Below, in pieces: positions 21,047-31,097 of a stretch of 64,000 nt of DNA. Within the stretch, counting starts at the first letter, position 1. Every line of letters begins with the position of its first letter. Source of the DNA: Vreelandella neptunia (GTDB lineage: Bacteria > Pseudomonadota > Gammaproteobacteria > Pseudomonadales > Halomonadaceae); NCBI RefSeq assembly GCF_022489065.1, contig NZ_JAKVTW010000002.1:248001-312000 (forward strand), in the 5' to 3' direction. The notes under the pieces are model-generated. The model saw nothing but the letters and a program-made list of their open reading frames with translations, had not been told where the DNA came from and searched no databases. Both the position numbers and the translations under genes were made by a program.

Positions 21047-21514
21047 TCAGGGTGCAGAGGCGAGAATGCCCGCCTCGGCACGCTGCTTCTGTCGCGATGC
21101 AATACGTATGACATCAGGACGTAGCATCAGTTGTGCCAGCGTCATACCGTCAAGAAAGTGGCGTATCTGAACGGAAAGTTCGCACCATAAATGGTGCGTC
21201 AAGCATGTATCGCCCTGCTGGCAATCTGAGAGCCCTTGGCAGCGGGTGGCGTCAACGCTTTCATTCACTGCGTCAATCACCTTTGAAACGCTGATCGCTT
21301 CAGGCGGCTGTGAAAGTAAGTAGCCGCCGCCCGGGCCGCGAACGCTGTTGACCAAACCTGCACGGCGCAGGCGAGCAAAAAGCTGCTCTAAATAGGAGAG
21401 CGATATCTCTTGGCGCTGTGAGATATCGCTTAGGCTGGTCGGGCCGTTGTGGGCATGCAAGGCTAAATCGAGCATGGCGGTAACGGCGTAACGGCCTTTG
21501 GTGGTCAAGCGCAT
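21047..21514 (-). CDS. iscR: Fe-S sensing transcription regulator IscR
   Basis: An Rrf2-family regulator of 155 residues that represses or activates Fe-S genes depending on its cluster. The N-terminal winged helix ([20 protein letters not shown], then [20 protein letters not shown]) is standard. The three cluster Cys are present in [20 protein letters not shown] (CX5CX5C) with the downstream His. It heads the iscR-iscS-iscA set, so autoregulation is expected. A promoter candidate lies at 21567-21596, overlapping the end of cysE. Confidence 0.95.
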   Translation of the reverse strand: MRLTTKGRYAVTAMLDLALHAHNGPTSLSDISQRQEISLSYLEQLFARLRRAGLVNSVRGPGGGYLLSQPPEAISVSKVIDAVNESVDATRCQGLSDCQQGDTCLTHHLWCELSVQIRHFLDGMTLAQLMLRPDVIRIASRQKQRAEAGILASAP

Positions 21515-21566
21515 GGCAAGCCCCTCGACGCTGAATGTTCAGCGCGCTAACGGCAAATGTGATGCC

Positions 21567-21596
21567 ATTATGGGAAAACCTGAGTGCTTTGGTCAA
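21567..21596 (-). promoter_or_regulatory. candidate iscR promoter
   Basis: On the minus strand TTGACC (21596-21591), 18 bp, then CATAAT (21572-21567), 52 bp before the iscR ATG. It overlaps the last codons of cysE. An IscR type 1 site would be expected around it, but I cannot confirm one. Confidence 0.45.
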
Positions 21597-22480
21597 CCAT
21601 TACGCGGCGGCAACGTTTCTTGCTCGGTCTCTTGCCCAGCCTCTTGCTCAACTGATGGCGGTGTGTCCGAGCGTTTGCCAACGCCTGGGCAGCCGGTGTC
21701 GTGTTCATCGAGAATGCCGGCAAAATCTTCTTCGCGTAGCGCCGGTAGCTGGCCGTCACGGTAGTTGTCGTCTAGCTTGCGCAGCGTTGAGCACATGCGT
21801 TCGATGCGCTCGTCGACGGCGTGCATATGGTCGAGCATGGCCTGCATTGAGCGGGCCACCGGGTCAGGCATATCCTGGCTGACACCATAGGCATCAAAGC
21901 CAAATTTTTGGCAGATGGCTTCGCGTCGGGCAGGGTCGACATCCAGCGCCTCTTCCACATCAGGGTCGGTGCGTTTCACTATTTTGCCTGGAATGCCGAC
22001 CACCGTGGCGCCGGGTGGCACTTCTTTAGTGACTACCGCGTTAGAGCCAATTTTCGCCCCAGCCCCGACGGTGAAGGGGCCTAATATTTTGGCGCCCGCA
22101 CCCACAATGACGCCATCACCCAATGTCGGGTGGCGCTTGCCTTTATTCCAGCTGGTACCGCCCAGGGTGACGCCTTGATAGAGCGTAACGTTATCGCCGA
22201 CCAGCGCCGTTTCGCCAATCACCACGCCCATGCCGTGATCAATAAAAAACCGCCGACCAATAGTGGCGCCTGGGTGAATTTCAATACCGGTCAGCCAGCG
22301 TGAAAACGTCGATAGCGTCCGCGCTAGCCACTTGAGATTTTTCTTCCACAGCCAGTGGCCGCAGCGATGCAGCAGTAGGGCGTGCAGGCCAGGATAGTTG
22401 GTCAGCACCTCAAGAAAGTTACGTGCGGCCGGGTCGCGGTCAAATACGCTGTTGATGTCTTCACGTAGACGTTGAAACAT
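21593..22480 (-). CDS. cysE: serine O-acetyltransferase
   Basis: CysE acetylates serine to O-acetylserine, the committed step of cysteine synthesis. The 295-residue protein has an N-terminal helical region, then the left-handed beta helix with hexapeptide repeats ([25 protein letters not shown] through [11 protein letters not shown], about residues 85-185), including the catalytic His/Asp region. A further about 100 residues follow, ending in a Glu/Gln/Thr-rich tail. The family's short EpsC-type members lack such a tail. It precedes iscR on the same strand, which links cysteine supply to its use by IscS. Confidence 0.94.
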   Translation of the reverse strand: MFQRLREDINSVFDRDPAARNFLEVLTNYPGLHALLLHRCGHWLWKKNLKWLARTLSTFSRWLTGIEIHPGATIGRRFFIDHGMGVVIGETALVGDNVTLYQGVTLGGTSWNKGKRHPTLGDGVIVGAGAKILGPFTVGAGAKIGSNAVVTKEVPPGATVVGIPGKIVKRTDPDVEEALDVDPARREAICQKFGFDAYGVSQDMPDPVARSMQAMLDHMHAVDERIERMCSTLRKLDDNYRDGQLPALREEDFAGILDEHDTGCPGVGKRSDTPPSVEQEAGQETEQETLPPRNG

Positions 22481-22627
22481 GAGGTGATCCTTGGCGTTAA
22501 AGGGCGGCGTCTAGCTATTGAAATATCACAACGGGCGCTTGGAATATCAATAGTGAAATCACGTTAAGAATAGCGAAGTTGGGGCGCGCAGTATCAACTT
22601 CAAGTTTGGCGTTTCCAGTCTCATAAA

Positions 22628-23380
22628 TTACGGCTTGGGTGGCTTGCTGTTCGCAGCCTTCTCGGTGGCCGACAGAATCCCGCGCAATATATTCATTTCC
22701 ATTCGCTCTGGGCGGGCGCGCAGATACAAGCGGCGCAGCCTCGCCATTAGCTGGCGCGGCTGGTCGGGGTCGTGAAAATCAATACCGATCAGCGTGCGTT
22801 CTAAGTGTTCAAAATAGCGCTCAAGCTCGGCATGGGTTGCCAGATCGTCGTCAGCATTAGTTTCGACTGCGGGCGCGTCAACCTGACTCAACCAGGCCAT
22901 ACGACACTCATAGGCGAGTACCTGAACCGCCGCGGCCAAATTAAGCGAACTAAAATCAGCGTTGGTAGGAATATGCACATGGGCGTGGCAGCGCTGTAGC
23001 TCTGCGTTGGTCAGGCCGCTGTCTTCGCGGCCAAACACCAACGCTACCAGGGCACCTTCGGGCTGGCACTCGGCGGGCAGGCGATCAGCTAATTCTCTGG
23101 GCGAGAGCATCGGCCAGGGCAGCGTGCGTGAGCGCGCACTGGCGCCCACGGCCAGGGTGCAATCAGCCACGGCTTCTTCGAGTGTGGCATGCACGCTGGC
23201 TTGATGAAGCAGGTGGTCAGCGCCGGACGCGCGAGAAATACTCTCCTGGGCAATCACTTCACAGCGGGGGGCAACAAGAGCTAAATCTGCTAATCCCATA
23301 TTGTGCATGGCGCGTGCCACGCCGCCGATGTTGCCAGGATGACTGGTGCCGATTAAAACAATGCGAATGCGCTCAAGCAT
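22628..23380 (-). CDS. trmJ: tRNA (cytidine/uridine-32-2'-O)-methyltransferase TrmJ
   Basis: A SPOUT-fold methyltransferase modifying position 32 of tRNA. I start it at 23380 (MLERIRIVLIGTSHPGNIGG), the family N-terminus; a 19-residue upstream extension is not conserved. The 250-residue protein shows the knot motifs LVALVFGREDSGLTNAEL and PTNADFSSLNLAAAVQVLAYE. It ends with the helical C-terminal extension of TrmJ. It is divergent from suhB, as in E. coli. Confidence 0.94.
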   Translation of the reverse strand: MLERIRIVLIGTSHPGNIGGVARAMHNMGLADLALVAPRCEVIAQESISRASGADHLLHQASVHATLEEAVADCTLAVGASARSRTLPWPMLSPRELADRLPAECQPEGALVALVFGREDSGLTNAELQRCHAHVHIPTNADFSSLNLAAAVQVLAYECRMAWLSQVDAPAVETNADDDLATHAELERYFEHLERTLIGIDFHDPDQPRQLMARLRRLYLRARPERMEMNILRGILSATEKAANSKPPKP

Positions 23381-23569
23381 GATAGGGCCCGGTAAAATAG
23401 TGCTCGGTAAATAAGCGTAAAGCGGGCAGTCTAGCATGAGTCGATGGCATGCCCGAGAGCGGTCTGCTAGAATTGCGCGCCAAAGGCGGCACCTGCGCCT
23501 ACTGATGCACTTTCTTATGAACTATGATTAGCATCACGTTCTTTAACATCACTGTGACAAGGCCCAACC

Positions 23570-24364
23570 ATGAATCCGATGGTCCAATTTACGCTGCGCG
23601 CTGCGCGTGGCGCCGTTGAACACTTCCTCCGCGTACGCGAACGTATTGAAAACGCTCACGATGAATTTAACCTTGACCGCCTGCTCGATGAGACAGCGCG
23701 CAAGGCCGAAGCGACGATTGTTCAGCAGTTGGAACGCGGTTACCCCCAGCATGGTATTACCGGTCGCTTTACCCCGCACCGCGCGGGTGAAGGCGAAGGT
23801 GCGGATACCGTCTGGAAAATTGAACCGATGCACGGTTACTCCAATTTAGCCGTTGCCGGGAAGGGCTTTGCACTTTCAGTGGTGTGTCTAGTCAAAGGTC
23901 GTCCCGAGCACGCAGTGATTATTTGCCCGTTCGCCGACGACGAGTATATCGCCAGTCGTGGCCGCGGCGCCCAGCACAATGACAAGCGTATGCGCGTTAG
24001 CAAGCCGACTGCCATCAGCGGCACGCGCATGGCCATGAGCCTGCCCGAAGTGTGGCTACGCCCCAGCAATTTACCGGCCTATTTAACCGTTTCACAGCAG
24101 CTTGCTCCTCAGGTCGAAAACCTGCTGGCAACGGGCTGTGGTCTGCTGGATTTGTGTGAGTTGGCCACTGGGCGGGTAGATAGCGCTTTTGTACTTGGCT
24201 TGGAAGAGCAGGATATGCTGGTAGGCACGCTGTTCCTGAAAGAGTCGGGCGCCTTGATGGGAACGCCAGACGGTCAGCCCACGGTGAAAGTGGAAGGGCA
24301 GTTAATGGCTGCCGGGCCGCGTCTCTACAAGGCGCTGATCAAGCAGCTAACGCCGCACTTTTAA
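23570..24364 (+). CDS. suhB: SuhB-like inositol-monophosphatase-fold protein with degenerate active site
   Basis: A 264-residue member of the inositol monophosphatase fold; its position, divergent from trmJ, identifies it as the SuhB orthologue. E. coli SuhB also works with Nus factors in rRNA antitermination and ribosome assembly, a role that does not need catalysis. The usual metal site DPxDGTTN reads EPMHGYSN here (about residues 85-92), so Asp becomes Glu and His. The acidic ITEES segment reads ITGRF (63-67). The late Asp (about 215) is kept. I infer a protein-interaction role rather than a working phosphatase. Confidence 0.85.
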   Translation: MNPMVQFTLRAARGAVEHFLRVRERIENAHDEFNLDRLLDETARKAEATIVQQLERGYPQHGITGRFTPHRAGEGEGADTVWKIEPMHGYSNLAVAGKGFALSVVCLVKGRPEHAVIICPFADDEYIASRGRGAQHNDKRMRVSKPTAISGTRMAMSLPEVWLRPSNLPAYLTVSQQLAPQVENLLATGCGLLDLCELATGRVDSAFVLGLEEQDMLVGTLFLKESGALMGTPDGQPTVKVEGQLMAAGPRLYKALIKQLTPHF

Positions 24365-24405
24365 GCAGTAATGCTAAGCTTTTAAAGATAAAAGCTGTAA
24401 AGATG

Positions 24406-24442
24406 AAAAAGCCCCTGCTGGGTTACCAGCAGGGGCTTTTTT
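24406..24442. terminator. bidirectional intrinsic terminator between suhB and secF
   Basis: An 11-bp perfect stem (GCCCCTGCTGG, loop GTTA) is flanked by A5 and T6, so it can end transcripts from both suhB and the convergent secF. Confidence 0.93.
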
Positions 24443-24476
24443 GTCGGCGAAAGAAGTTGCCTAAAAGGAGGCGCCG

Positions 24477-25409
24477 TTAAGGCAGCTCCTCCTCTTCTTC
24501 GTCGAGCTCTTTCTTGGTGGGAATCAAGTCTTCCCGCGACAGCTTCAGCGGTAGCAGCAGCGCTGCGGCGATATAGATGGAAGAGAACGTACCCACTACG
24601 ATACCGACCAGCAGCGCAATGGCAAAGTTCTCAATCATATCGCCGCCCAGCAGTAGCAGCGCCAGCAGGACCAACAAGGTGGTGCCTGAGGTTGCCAGGG
24701 TGCGCGAGAGCGTGGCGTTAATCGCTTCGTTAAAGATCTGCGGCATGTCGTCAATGCGCGAGGTGCGGATTGATTCGCGGACGCGATCATAAACCACGAT
24801 GGTATCGTTCAACGAGTAGCCGATCACCGCCAGGATCGCTGCTAGCACGGTGAGATCGAAATCGAGCTGAAACAGCGCAAAAACGCCCACTACGATAATT
24901 ACATCGTGCATCAGAGCAAGCAGTGCGCCAATCGCAAACTTGTATTGAAAGCGGAAAGCCACGTAGACCATGACAACGCCGAGTGCTACCAGCAGGCCTA
25001 ACCCGCTTTGATCACGCAGTTGATCACCCACCTGGGAGCCAACAAACTCAGAGCGCACAAGGTTCACGCTATCGCCACTGGAGCGCAGCAGGTTAACGAC
25101 CTCACCGCCTACGTCGGCATCAAACGCCTGCTGGAGGCGAATCAACACTTCAGTCGATGCCCCAAAGGTTTGCACGGAGACATCCTGGAAGCCGCTCTCT
25201 TCGAGCAATACCCGAATGGCATCTAATGAAGGCGCAGCACCGTAGCGCACCTCAATCAGCGTGCCGCCGGTAAAGTCCAGCCCGAAGTTGAGCTTGAGAA
25301 TAATGATGGCAGCAATCGACGCGATTAACATTACAGCTGAGACGATATACGCAAATTTACGCCGCCCCATAAAGTCGATTTGCAGATGTGATAGGGGTTT
25401 CATTACCAC
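24477..25409 (-). CDS. secF: protein translocase subunit SecF
   Basis: With SecD it uses the proton or sodium gradient to pull exported proteins through SecYEG. The 310-residue protein has six predicted membrane helices, the first at about residues 20-38, followed by the periplasmic domain (FGLDFTGGTLIEVRYG). The C-terminal helices carry GYSLNDTIVVYDRVRE and NATLSRTLATSGTT, both hallmark SecF motifs. It ends in an acidic tail (EEEEELP). It lies 43 bp downstream of secD. Confidence 0.96.
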   Translation of the reverse strand: MVMKPLSHLQIDFMGRRKFAYIVSAVMLIASIAAIIILKLNFGLDFTGGTLIEVRYGAAPSLDAIRVLLEESGFQDVSVQTFGASTEVLIRLQQAFDADVGGEVVNLLRSSGDSVNLVRSEFVGSQVGDQLRDQSGLGLLVALGVVMVYVAFRFQYKFAIGALLALMHDVIIVVGVFALFQLDFDLTVLAAILAVIGYSLNDTIVVYDRVRESIRTSRIDDMPQIFNEAINATLSRTLATSGTTLLVLLALLLLGGDMIENFAIALLVGIVVGTFSSIYIAAALLLPLKLSREDLIPTKKELDEEEEELP

Positions 25410-25452
25410 CTCTTAAGTTCTGGGCTAGGCACGTGGTTCAAATCCATGCATT

Positions 25453-27306
25453 TCAAATCCACAGCTTTTTGACGGGTTTGCTGCCATAAACCAAGTTGAC
25501 CATGGCGCGAGTCACCATCAGAGCGGTGAACAGCGACGTCAAAATGCCGATAGAGAGCGTAACGGCAAACCCTTTGACCGGGCCAGTGCCAATCGAGAAC
25601 AGGATAACGGCTACCAGCAGGGTGGTGATATTGGCGTCGACGATAGAGGTGAAGGCGCGCTCATAGCCAGCCTGAATCGCCTGCTGTACTGACATGCCGT
25701 TGCGCAGCTCTTCGCGTATTCGCTCAAAAATCAGCACGTTGGCATCCACGGCCATGCCCAGCGTCAACACGATACCGGCAATACCCGGTAGCGTCAGCGT
25801 GGCGCCCAGCATCGACATTACCGCGACCAACAGTGTTAAGTTCAGCGCCAGGGCGATGTTGGCAAACACACCAAACACTTTGTAACGCACCAGCATAAAC
25901 AGCACGACAAGCAGCAGGCCAATCTGTACGGAAAGCAGGCCGCGCTCGATGTTTTCAGCGCCCAGGCTTGGCCCAATCGTGCGCTCTTGCACGAAGTAGA
26001 TGGGGGCGGCAAGAGAGCCAGAACGCAGCAACAGCGCAAGTTCAGCGGCTTCCGTCGGAGAATCGAGGCCGGTAATGCGGAAGCTGTTGCCCAGGGCGCT
26101 TTGAATCGTCGCCAGACTAATCAGGCCACGCTCCACATAAGGCTCGCGCTCAATGGTCTCTTCGCCAGTTTCCGGGTCGGTGACAACCGTGTCTTCGCTC
26201 TTGTGCTCAATGAACAGCACCGCCATGTTGCGACCAATATTGGTGCGCGTGGCGCGGTTCATCAGCGTACCGCCGGTGCCGTCCAGATCAATATTGACCT
26301 GTGGGCGACCGTTTTCATCAAAGCTATTGCTGGCACTGGAAACACTGTCACCGGTAATGATCACATCGCGCATTAGTTCAGCAGTGCGCGCTGGCTCGTT
26401 ACGAAACGTCAGGGTTTCCGTTTCGTTTTCCGGCGTGTCGGGGCGGGCTTCCAGACGGAATTCCAAATTGGCGGTGGCGCCCACGATCCGTTTGGCGGCC
26501 ACGGTGTCTTGAATACCGGGCAGTTCCACTACGATCTGGTTGGGGCCCTGGCGCTGCACCATTGGCTCCGCGACGCCCAGTTCGTTGACACGGTTGCGCA
26601 AGGTGGTCAAGTTCTGGTTGATCGCGTAGTCCTGGATTTCATTTACCGACTGATCACTAAGTGTCATCACCAGTGAGGAAGCGCGACCATCGCCTTCGCT
26701 ACTGTACTCGAAATCAGGAAAGTCACGGCTGATTAGGCTGCGTGCCGTGTCGCGATCTTCAGCACTGGCGAAATCGATCGACAGCGAGCGCTCCTCTACC
26801 TCGGTATTGCGGTAGCGGATACGCTCACCACGCAGCAGCTCACGCATGGCGCTGGCGTTGACTTCAAGGCGCTGGGTAAGCGCCGCATCCATGTCCACTT
26901 CGAGCAGAAAGTGCACGCCACCGCGCAGATCAAGACCAAGGGTCATGGGCGAGGCGGAGAACGCCTGTAGCCACTCTGGCGTCGCTTCGGCAAGATTCAG
27001 CGCTACCGTTGCATCATTGCCTAATAGGTCAGCAGCAATATCGCGAGCGTTCAGTTGATCATCGTCATGGCGCAAACGAATGAGCCACTGTCCGTTCTCT
27101 TTTTCGAGCGCTTTGACGTCAATGTCATTTTCGATGAGAGCGGTTTCAACGCGCTCTATCTGACGCTCATCCAGCGAGTCGCCTTGGGCGCTGCTAATTT
27201 GGATGGCGGGATCTTCGGGGAATAGATTGGGAAGCGAATAGATAAGGCCAACCACCAGGACGACCAGTATCAGAAGATACTTCCACAGGGGGTAACGGTT
27301 GAGCAT
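25453..27306 (-). CDS. secD: protein translocase subunit SecD
   Basis: Partner of SecF in post-translocation pulling of exported proteins. I start it at 27306 (MLNRYPLWKYLLI), the family N-terminus; 24 upstream residues are not conserved. The 617-residue protein has one N-terminal helix (about 7-25), the large periplasmic P1 domain (about 30-440, with LGLDLRGGVHFLLEVD), then five helices. These include the motifs AGIVLTLGMAVDANVLIFERIREEL and GYERAFTSIVDANITTL. Order yajC-secD-secF as in E. coli. Confidence 0.96.
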   Translation of the reverse strand: MLNRYPLWKYLLILVVLVVGLIYSLPNLFPEDPAIQISSAQGDSLDERQIERVETALIENDIDVKALEKENGQWLIRLRHDDDQLNARDIAADLLGNDATVALNLAEATPEWLQAFSASPMTLGLDLRGGVHFLLEVDMDAALTQRLEVNASAMRELLRGERIRYRNTEVEERSLSIDFASAEDRDTARSLISRDFPDFEYSSEGDGRASSLVMTLSDQSVNEIQDYAINQNLTTLRNRVNELGVAEPMVQRQGPNQIVVELPGIQDTVAAKRIVGATANLEFRLEARPDTPENETETLTFRNEPARTAELMRDVIITGDSVSSASNSFDENGRPQVNIDLDGTGGTLMNRATRTNIGRNMAVLFIEHKSEDTVVTDPETGEETIEREPYVERGLISLATIQSALGNSFRITGLDSPTEAAELALLLRSGSLAAPIYFVQERTIGPSLGAENIERGLLSVQIGLLLVVLFMLVRYKVFGVFANIALALNLTLLVAVMSMLGATLTLPGIAGIVLTLGMAVDANVLIFERIREELRNGMSVQQAIQAGYERAFTSIVDANITTLLVAVILFSIGTGPVKGFAVTLSIGILTSLFTALMVTRAMVNLVYGSKPVKKLWI

Positions 27307-27438
27307 GCAAGCCCTGCCTTCAATTACAAACGGAATGCTGTGCACGGACACGCCGCGCACAGCAAAGTTCACCATCATTTATACCATGTCACCCCTGCCG
27401 GGGTGGCTGGCACTGGCTCGGCAGGGGTAGTACAAGGC

Positions 27439-27765
27439 TTAGATGGACTTGATGGTGCCTTTAGGCAGTACGGCGGCAACGGCATTTTTCTGCACGTTAA
27501 CTTCGGTGCCTTCAGAAATCTCGATGGTCAGGAATTCGTCGCTCACCTTAGTGATACGACCCACCAAACCGCCACCAATGACGATCTCATCACCTTTGTC
27601 CAAATTGGTGACCAGTTGCTTGTGCTGCTTAGCGCGTTTGGCTTGTGGGCGCCACAACAGGAAGTAGAAAATCAGCACGAAGCCGACCAGCATGACGATT
27701 TGCGCAATACCACCGCCAGCGGCGGCTTCTTGGGCATGGGCTGGTGAGATGAAGAAATCCAGCAT
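27439..27765 (-). CDS. yajC: preprotein translocase subunit YajC
   Basis: A small membrane protein associated with SecDF. The 108-residue protein has one helix (about residues 20-40), followed by the conserved LLWRPQAKRAKQHKQLVTNL and a beta domain with GDEIVIGGGLVGRITKVSDEFLTIEI. CAGGAG lies 9 bp before the ATG. The about 80 bp farther upstream consist of five copies of an AAGCTT-containing repeat (27790-27861). Confidence 0.95.
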   Translation of the reverse strand: MLDFFISPAHAQEAAAGGGIAQIVMLVGFVLIFYFLLWRPQAKRAKQHKQLVTNLDKGDEIVIGGGLVGRITKVSDEFLTIEISEGTEVNVQKNAVAAVLPKGTIKSI

Positions 27766-27789
27766 TGTAGAGAGCTCCTGAGTTAGAAA

Positions 27790-27861
27790 AAGCTTAGGTT
27801 TTTAAAGGCTTAGGTTTTGAAAAGCTTGGTTATAATAAGCTTGGTTGTTAAAAGCTTGGTT
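27790..27861. repeat. five-unit tandem repeat upstream of yajC
   Basis: AAGCTTAGGTT- and AAGCTTGGTT-type units begin at about 27790, 27806, 27822, 27837 and 27852, that is every 15-16 bp. They lie between tgt and yajC, in the region that must hold the yajC promoter or leader. Confidence 0.85.
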
Positions 27862-27925
27862 CAAAAAACATAGTCAAACAGTTTAAACCACACGCCAAGG
27901 CGCGTGGCGATTAATTCGCTAGATT

Positions 27926-29074
<1,149 letters not shown>

Positions 29075-29136
29075 TTAATCTCGTTCGTTTGGCGCGACTG
29101 GAGTAGAGCAAGCGGTCAACAATCAGCAATCAGTAA

Positions 29137-30168
29137 CTAGCGGGTCAGCAGCATGGCATCGCCATAGCTAAAGAACGCATAGCGCTCGGCTACCGCCCGT
29201 TGGTAGGCGTGCATGATGGTGTCGTAGCCCACAAAGGAGGACACCAGCATCAACAGTGTCGATTCAGGCAAATGGAAGTTGGTGATTAAAGCATCCACGC
29301 AGCGCCACTGATAACCGGGATAGATAAAAATATCGGTATCGCCACTATAAGGCGCGATCTGCCCATCGCTGCTTTTCATGCAGGCGCTTTCCAGGCAACG
29401 CACGCTGGTGGTGCCGACCGCCACCACACGCTTACCTGCTGCCAGGGTCTCGCGCACTTGCTGGCAGGTGGCTTCCGTGACCTCAATCCACTCGCTGTGC
29501 ATATGGTGTTCGAGGATGTTGTCGACGCGCACCGGCTGAAAGGTGCCCGCGCCTACGTGCAGGGTGACAAAGGCACGGTTAATGCCTTTATCGGCAAGGG
29601 CGTCCAGCAGCGGCTGATCAAAGTGCAGCCCGGCGGTCGGCGCCGCCACGGCGCCGTCACGTCGAGCGTAAACCGTTTGGTAGCGCTCACGGTCGCTAAG
29701 TTCGTCTTCGCGGGTAATGTAGGGTGGCAGCGGCATATGGCCGTGTTTTTCCAGCAGCGCGATCATCGGCGTATCGCCCAAAAAGCGCAGCTCGAAAAGC
29801 GCGTCACGGCGGCCTTCAACAATGGCGTGAATATCGCCTTCGAAAATCAGCTCGGTGCCGGGCTTGGGCGATTTACTCGAGCGAATATGCGCCAAGCCGC
29901 GGTGAGCATCCAGCGGGCGCTCCAGCAGCATTTCCACCTTGCCGCCGCTGGCCTTATGGCCGTGCAGGCGCGCCGGAATCACGCGGGTGTCGTTAAACAC
30001 CAACAGGTCGCCCGGCTCTAAAAGCTCAAGCAAATCAGGAAAGCGGCGGTGCTCAAGCGCGCCGCTCTGGCCATCCACACACAGCAAACGGCAGTCGCTA
30101 CGCTGTTCTGAAGGGTAGCGAGCAATTAATTCGTCGGGTAGCTCGTAATGAAAATCCGCGCGCTGCAT
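29137..30168 (-). CDS. queA: S-adenosylmethionine:tRNA ribosyltransferase-isomerase QueA
   Basis: QueA transfers and rearranges the ribosyl part of SAM onto preQ1 in tRNA to give epoxyqueuosine. The 343-residue protein is full length and starts with [15 protein letters not shown]. It shows conserved segments [51 protein letters not shown] and [18 protein letters not shown]. With tgt, yajC, secD and secF it forms the standard queA-tgt-yajC-secDF order on the minus strand. It is divergent from the tRNA-Leu gene. Confidence 0.96.
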   Translation of the reverse strand: MQRADFHYELPDELIARYPSEQRSDCRLLCVDGQSGALEHRRFPDLLELLEPGDLLVFNDTRVIPARLHGHKASGGKVEMLLERPLDAHRGLAHIRSSKSPKPGTELIFEGDIHAIVEGRRDALFELRFLGDTPMIALLEKHGHMPLPPYITREDELSDRERYQTVYARRDGAVAAPTAGLHFDQPLLDALADKGINRAFVTLHVGAGTFQPVRVDNILEHHMHSEWIEVTEATCQQVRETLAAGKRVVAVGTTSVRCLESACMKSSDGQIAPYSGDTDIFIYPGYQWRCVDALITNFHLPESTLLMLVSSFVGYDTIMHAYQRAVAERYAFFSYGDAMLLTR

Positions 30169-30243
30169 AGCGTATAACTCTTAGCGTTGATCAAACAGGC
30201 GGAATAGGATAGCGCTTTGGCTGGATAAAGTCAGTCAATGTGA

Positions 30244-30271
30244 TTGACCTACCTCGTTAATTACGTATAAT
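30244..30271 (+). promoter_or_regulatory. promoter of tRNA-Leu
   Basis: TTGACC (30244-30249), 16 bp, then a perfect TATAAT (30266-30271), followed by a GC-rich start region (GCGCC), typical of stringently controlled stable-RNA promoters. The tRNA begins 11 bp later. Confidence 0.85.
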
Positions 30272-30282
30272 GCGCCTCCATT

Positions 30283-30369
30283 GCCGGTATGGCGGAATTG
30301 GTAGACGCAGCGGATTCAAAATCCGCCGCCTTTACGGGTGTGCCAGTTCGAGTCTGGCTACCGGCACCA
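30283..30369 (+). tRNA. tRNA-Leu (anticodon CAA)
   Basis: An 87-nt class II tRNA with long variable arm. The acceptor GCCGGTA pairs with TACCGGC, followed by A and an encoded CCA. The anticodon stem GCGGA/TCCGC encloses the loop TTCAAAA, giving anticodon CAA for UUG codons. The T arm contains GTTCGAGTC. It lies at the left border of the AT-rich island. Confidence 0.97.
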
Positions 30370-30377
30370 AATTCAAA

Positions 30378-30408
30378 GGGCTTAGCGTTTATCGTTAAGC
30401 CCTTTTTT
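30378..30408 (+). terminator. intrinsic terminator of tRNA-Leu
   Basis: GGGCTTAGCG, loop TTTAT, CGTTAAGCCC, then T6. The stem has one G-T wobble. It lies 8 bp after the tRNA CCA. Confidence 0.92.
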
Positions 30409-31097
30409 GTGACTGGCTTTCTAGTCCGGTTAGCGCGTGTTCTTACTATGAACAAGTAAGCATGTTGGGCTGTGGTGACAGCTGGATAAAACCAGTTTGG
30501 TGATTGGTGACGTCTCGCGGATTTCGTCAGTGATGCAATGATAATTTAATCAATCGTGATGAAGGCATCACTTCCCTGTGGTTTTTATTAGTATGCGTTT
30601 TAAAAGTAATGGTGCGTAATCAGCACTATTTTATTGAGGCATCAGTGAATTCGACGGTAAGCATCATTTTATCAGTATCGCTTTTCCTCTATTACTATAA
30701 GTATCAGCTTTGTACCAACTCCGAAGGTCTCCGCGTTTTTGTTTTTATTTGAACGCTGGATTCAACCGCAATAGAGCGAATAACCTTTATAAAATTTTCA
30801 TCTGACGATGACACAATCAATAATAATATTTTATTTCTCCACATGTCATGACATCACCCCCTGACTTTAGTAATGCCGAATTTTTATCGCTCCAAGTTGT
30901 CAGATAATGTCGACTCATAACGTTCTGCCCCGCGTTTGGTATCCTTGAAATAGGTAAGCCCTAAACTGTGTTTACAAGTCTCATGAAAGCGAGTGGCATC
31001 AGTAGCCTATTGATATGCCGCTTGCAGGAAGGATGACAGCAGCTAAGGTGACAGTAAACGTAACTTGCTTTAACTAAAGCAGCGTAAAGAGGTATTC
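30409..31097. other. AT-rich intergenic stretch without recognised gene
   Basis: About 690 bp with no convincing reading frame on either strand. It is visibly richer in A and T than the core genes to its left. A small inverted repeat (GCTTT/AAAGC) lies about 15 bp before the ribosome-binding site of the next gene. I saw no repeat of the tRNA 3' end and no transposase fragment here. Confidence 0.6.
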
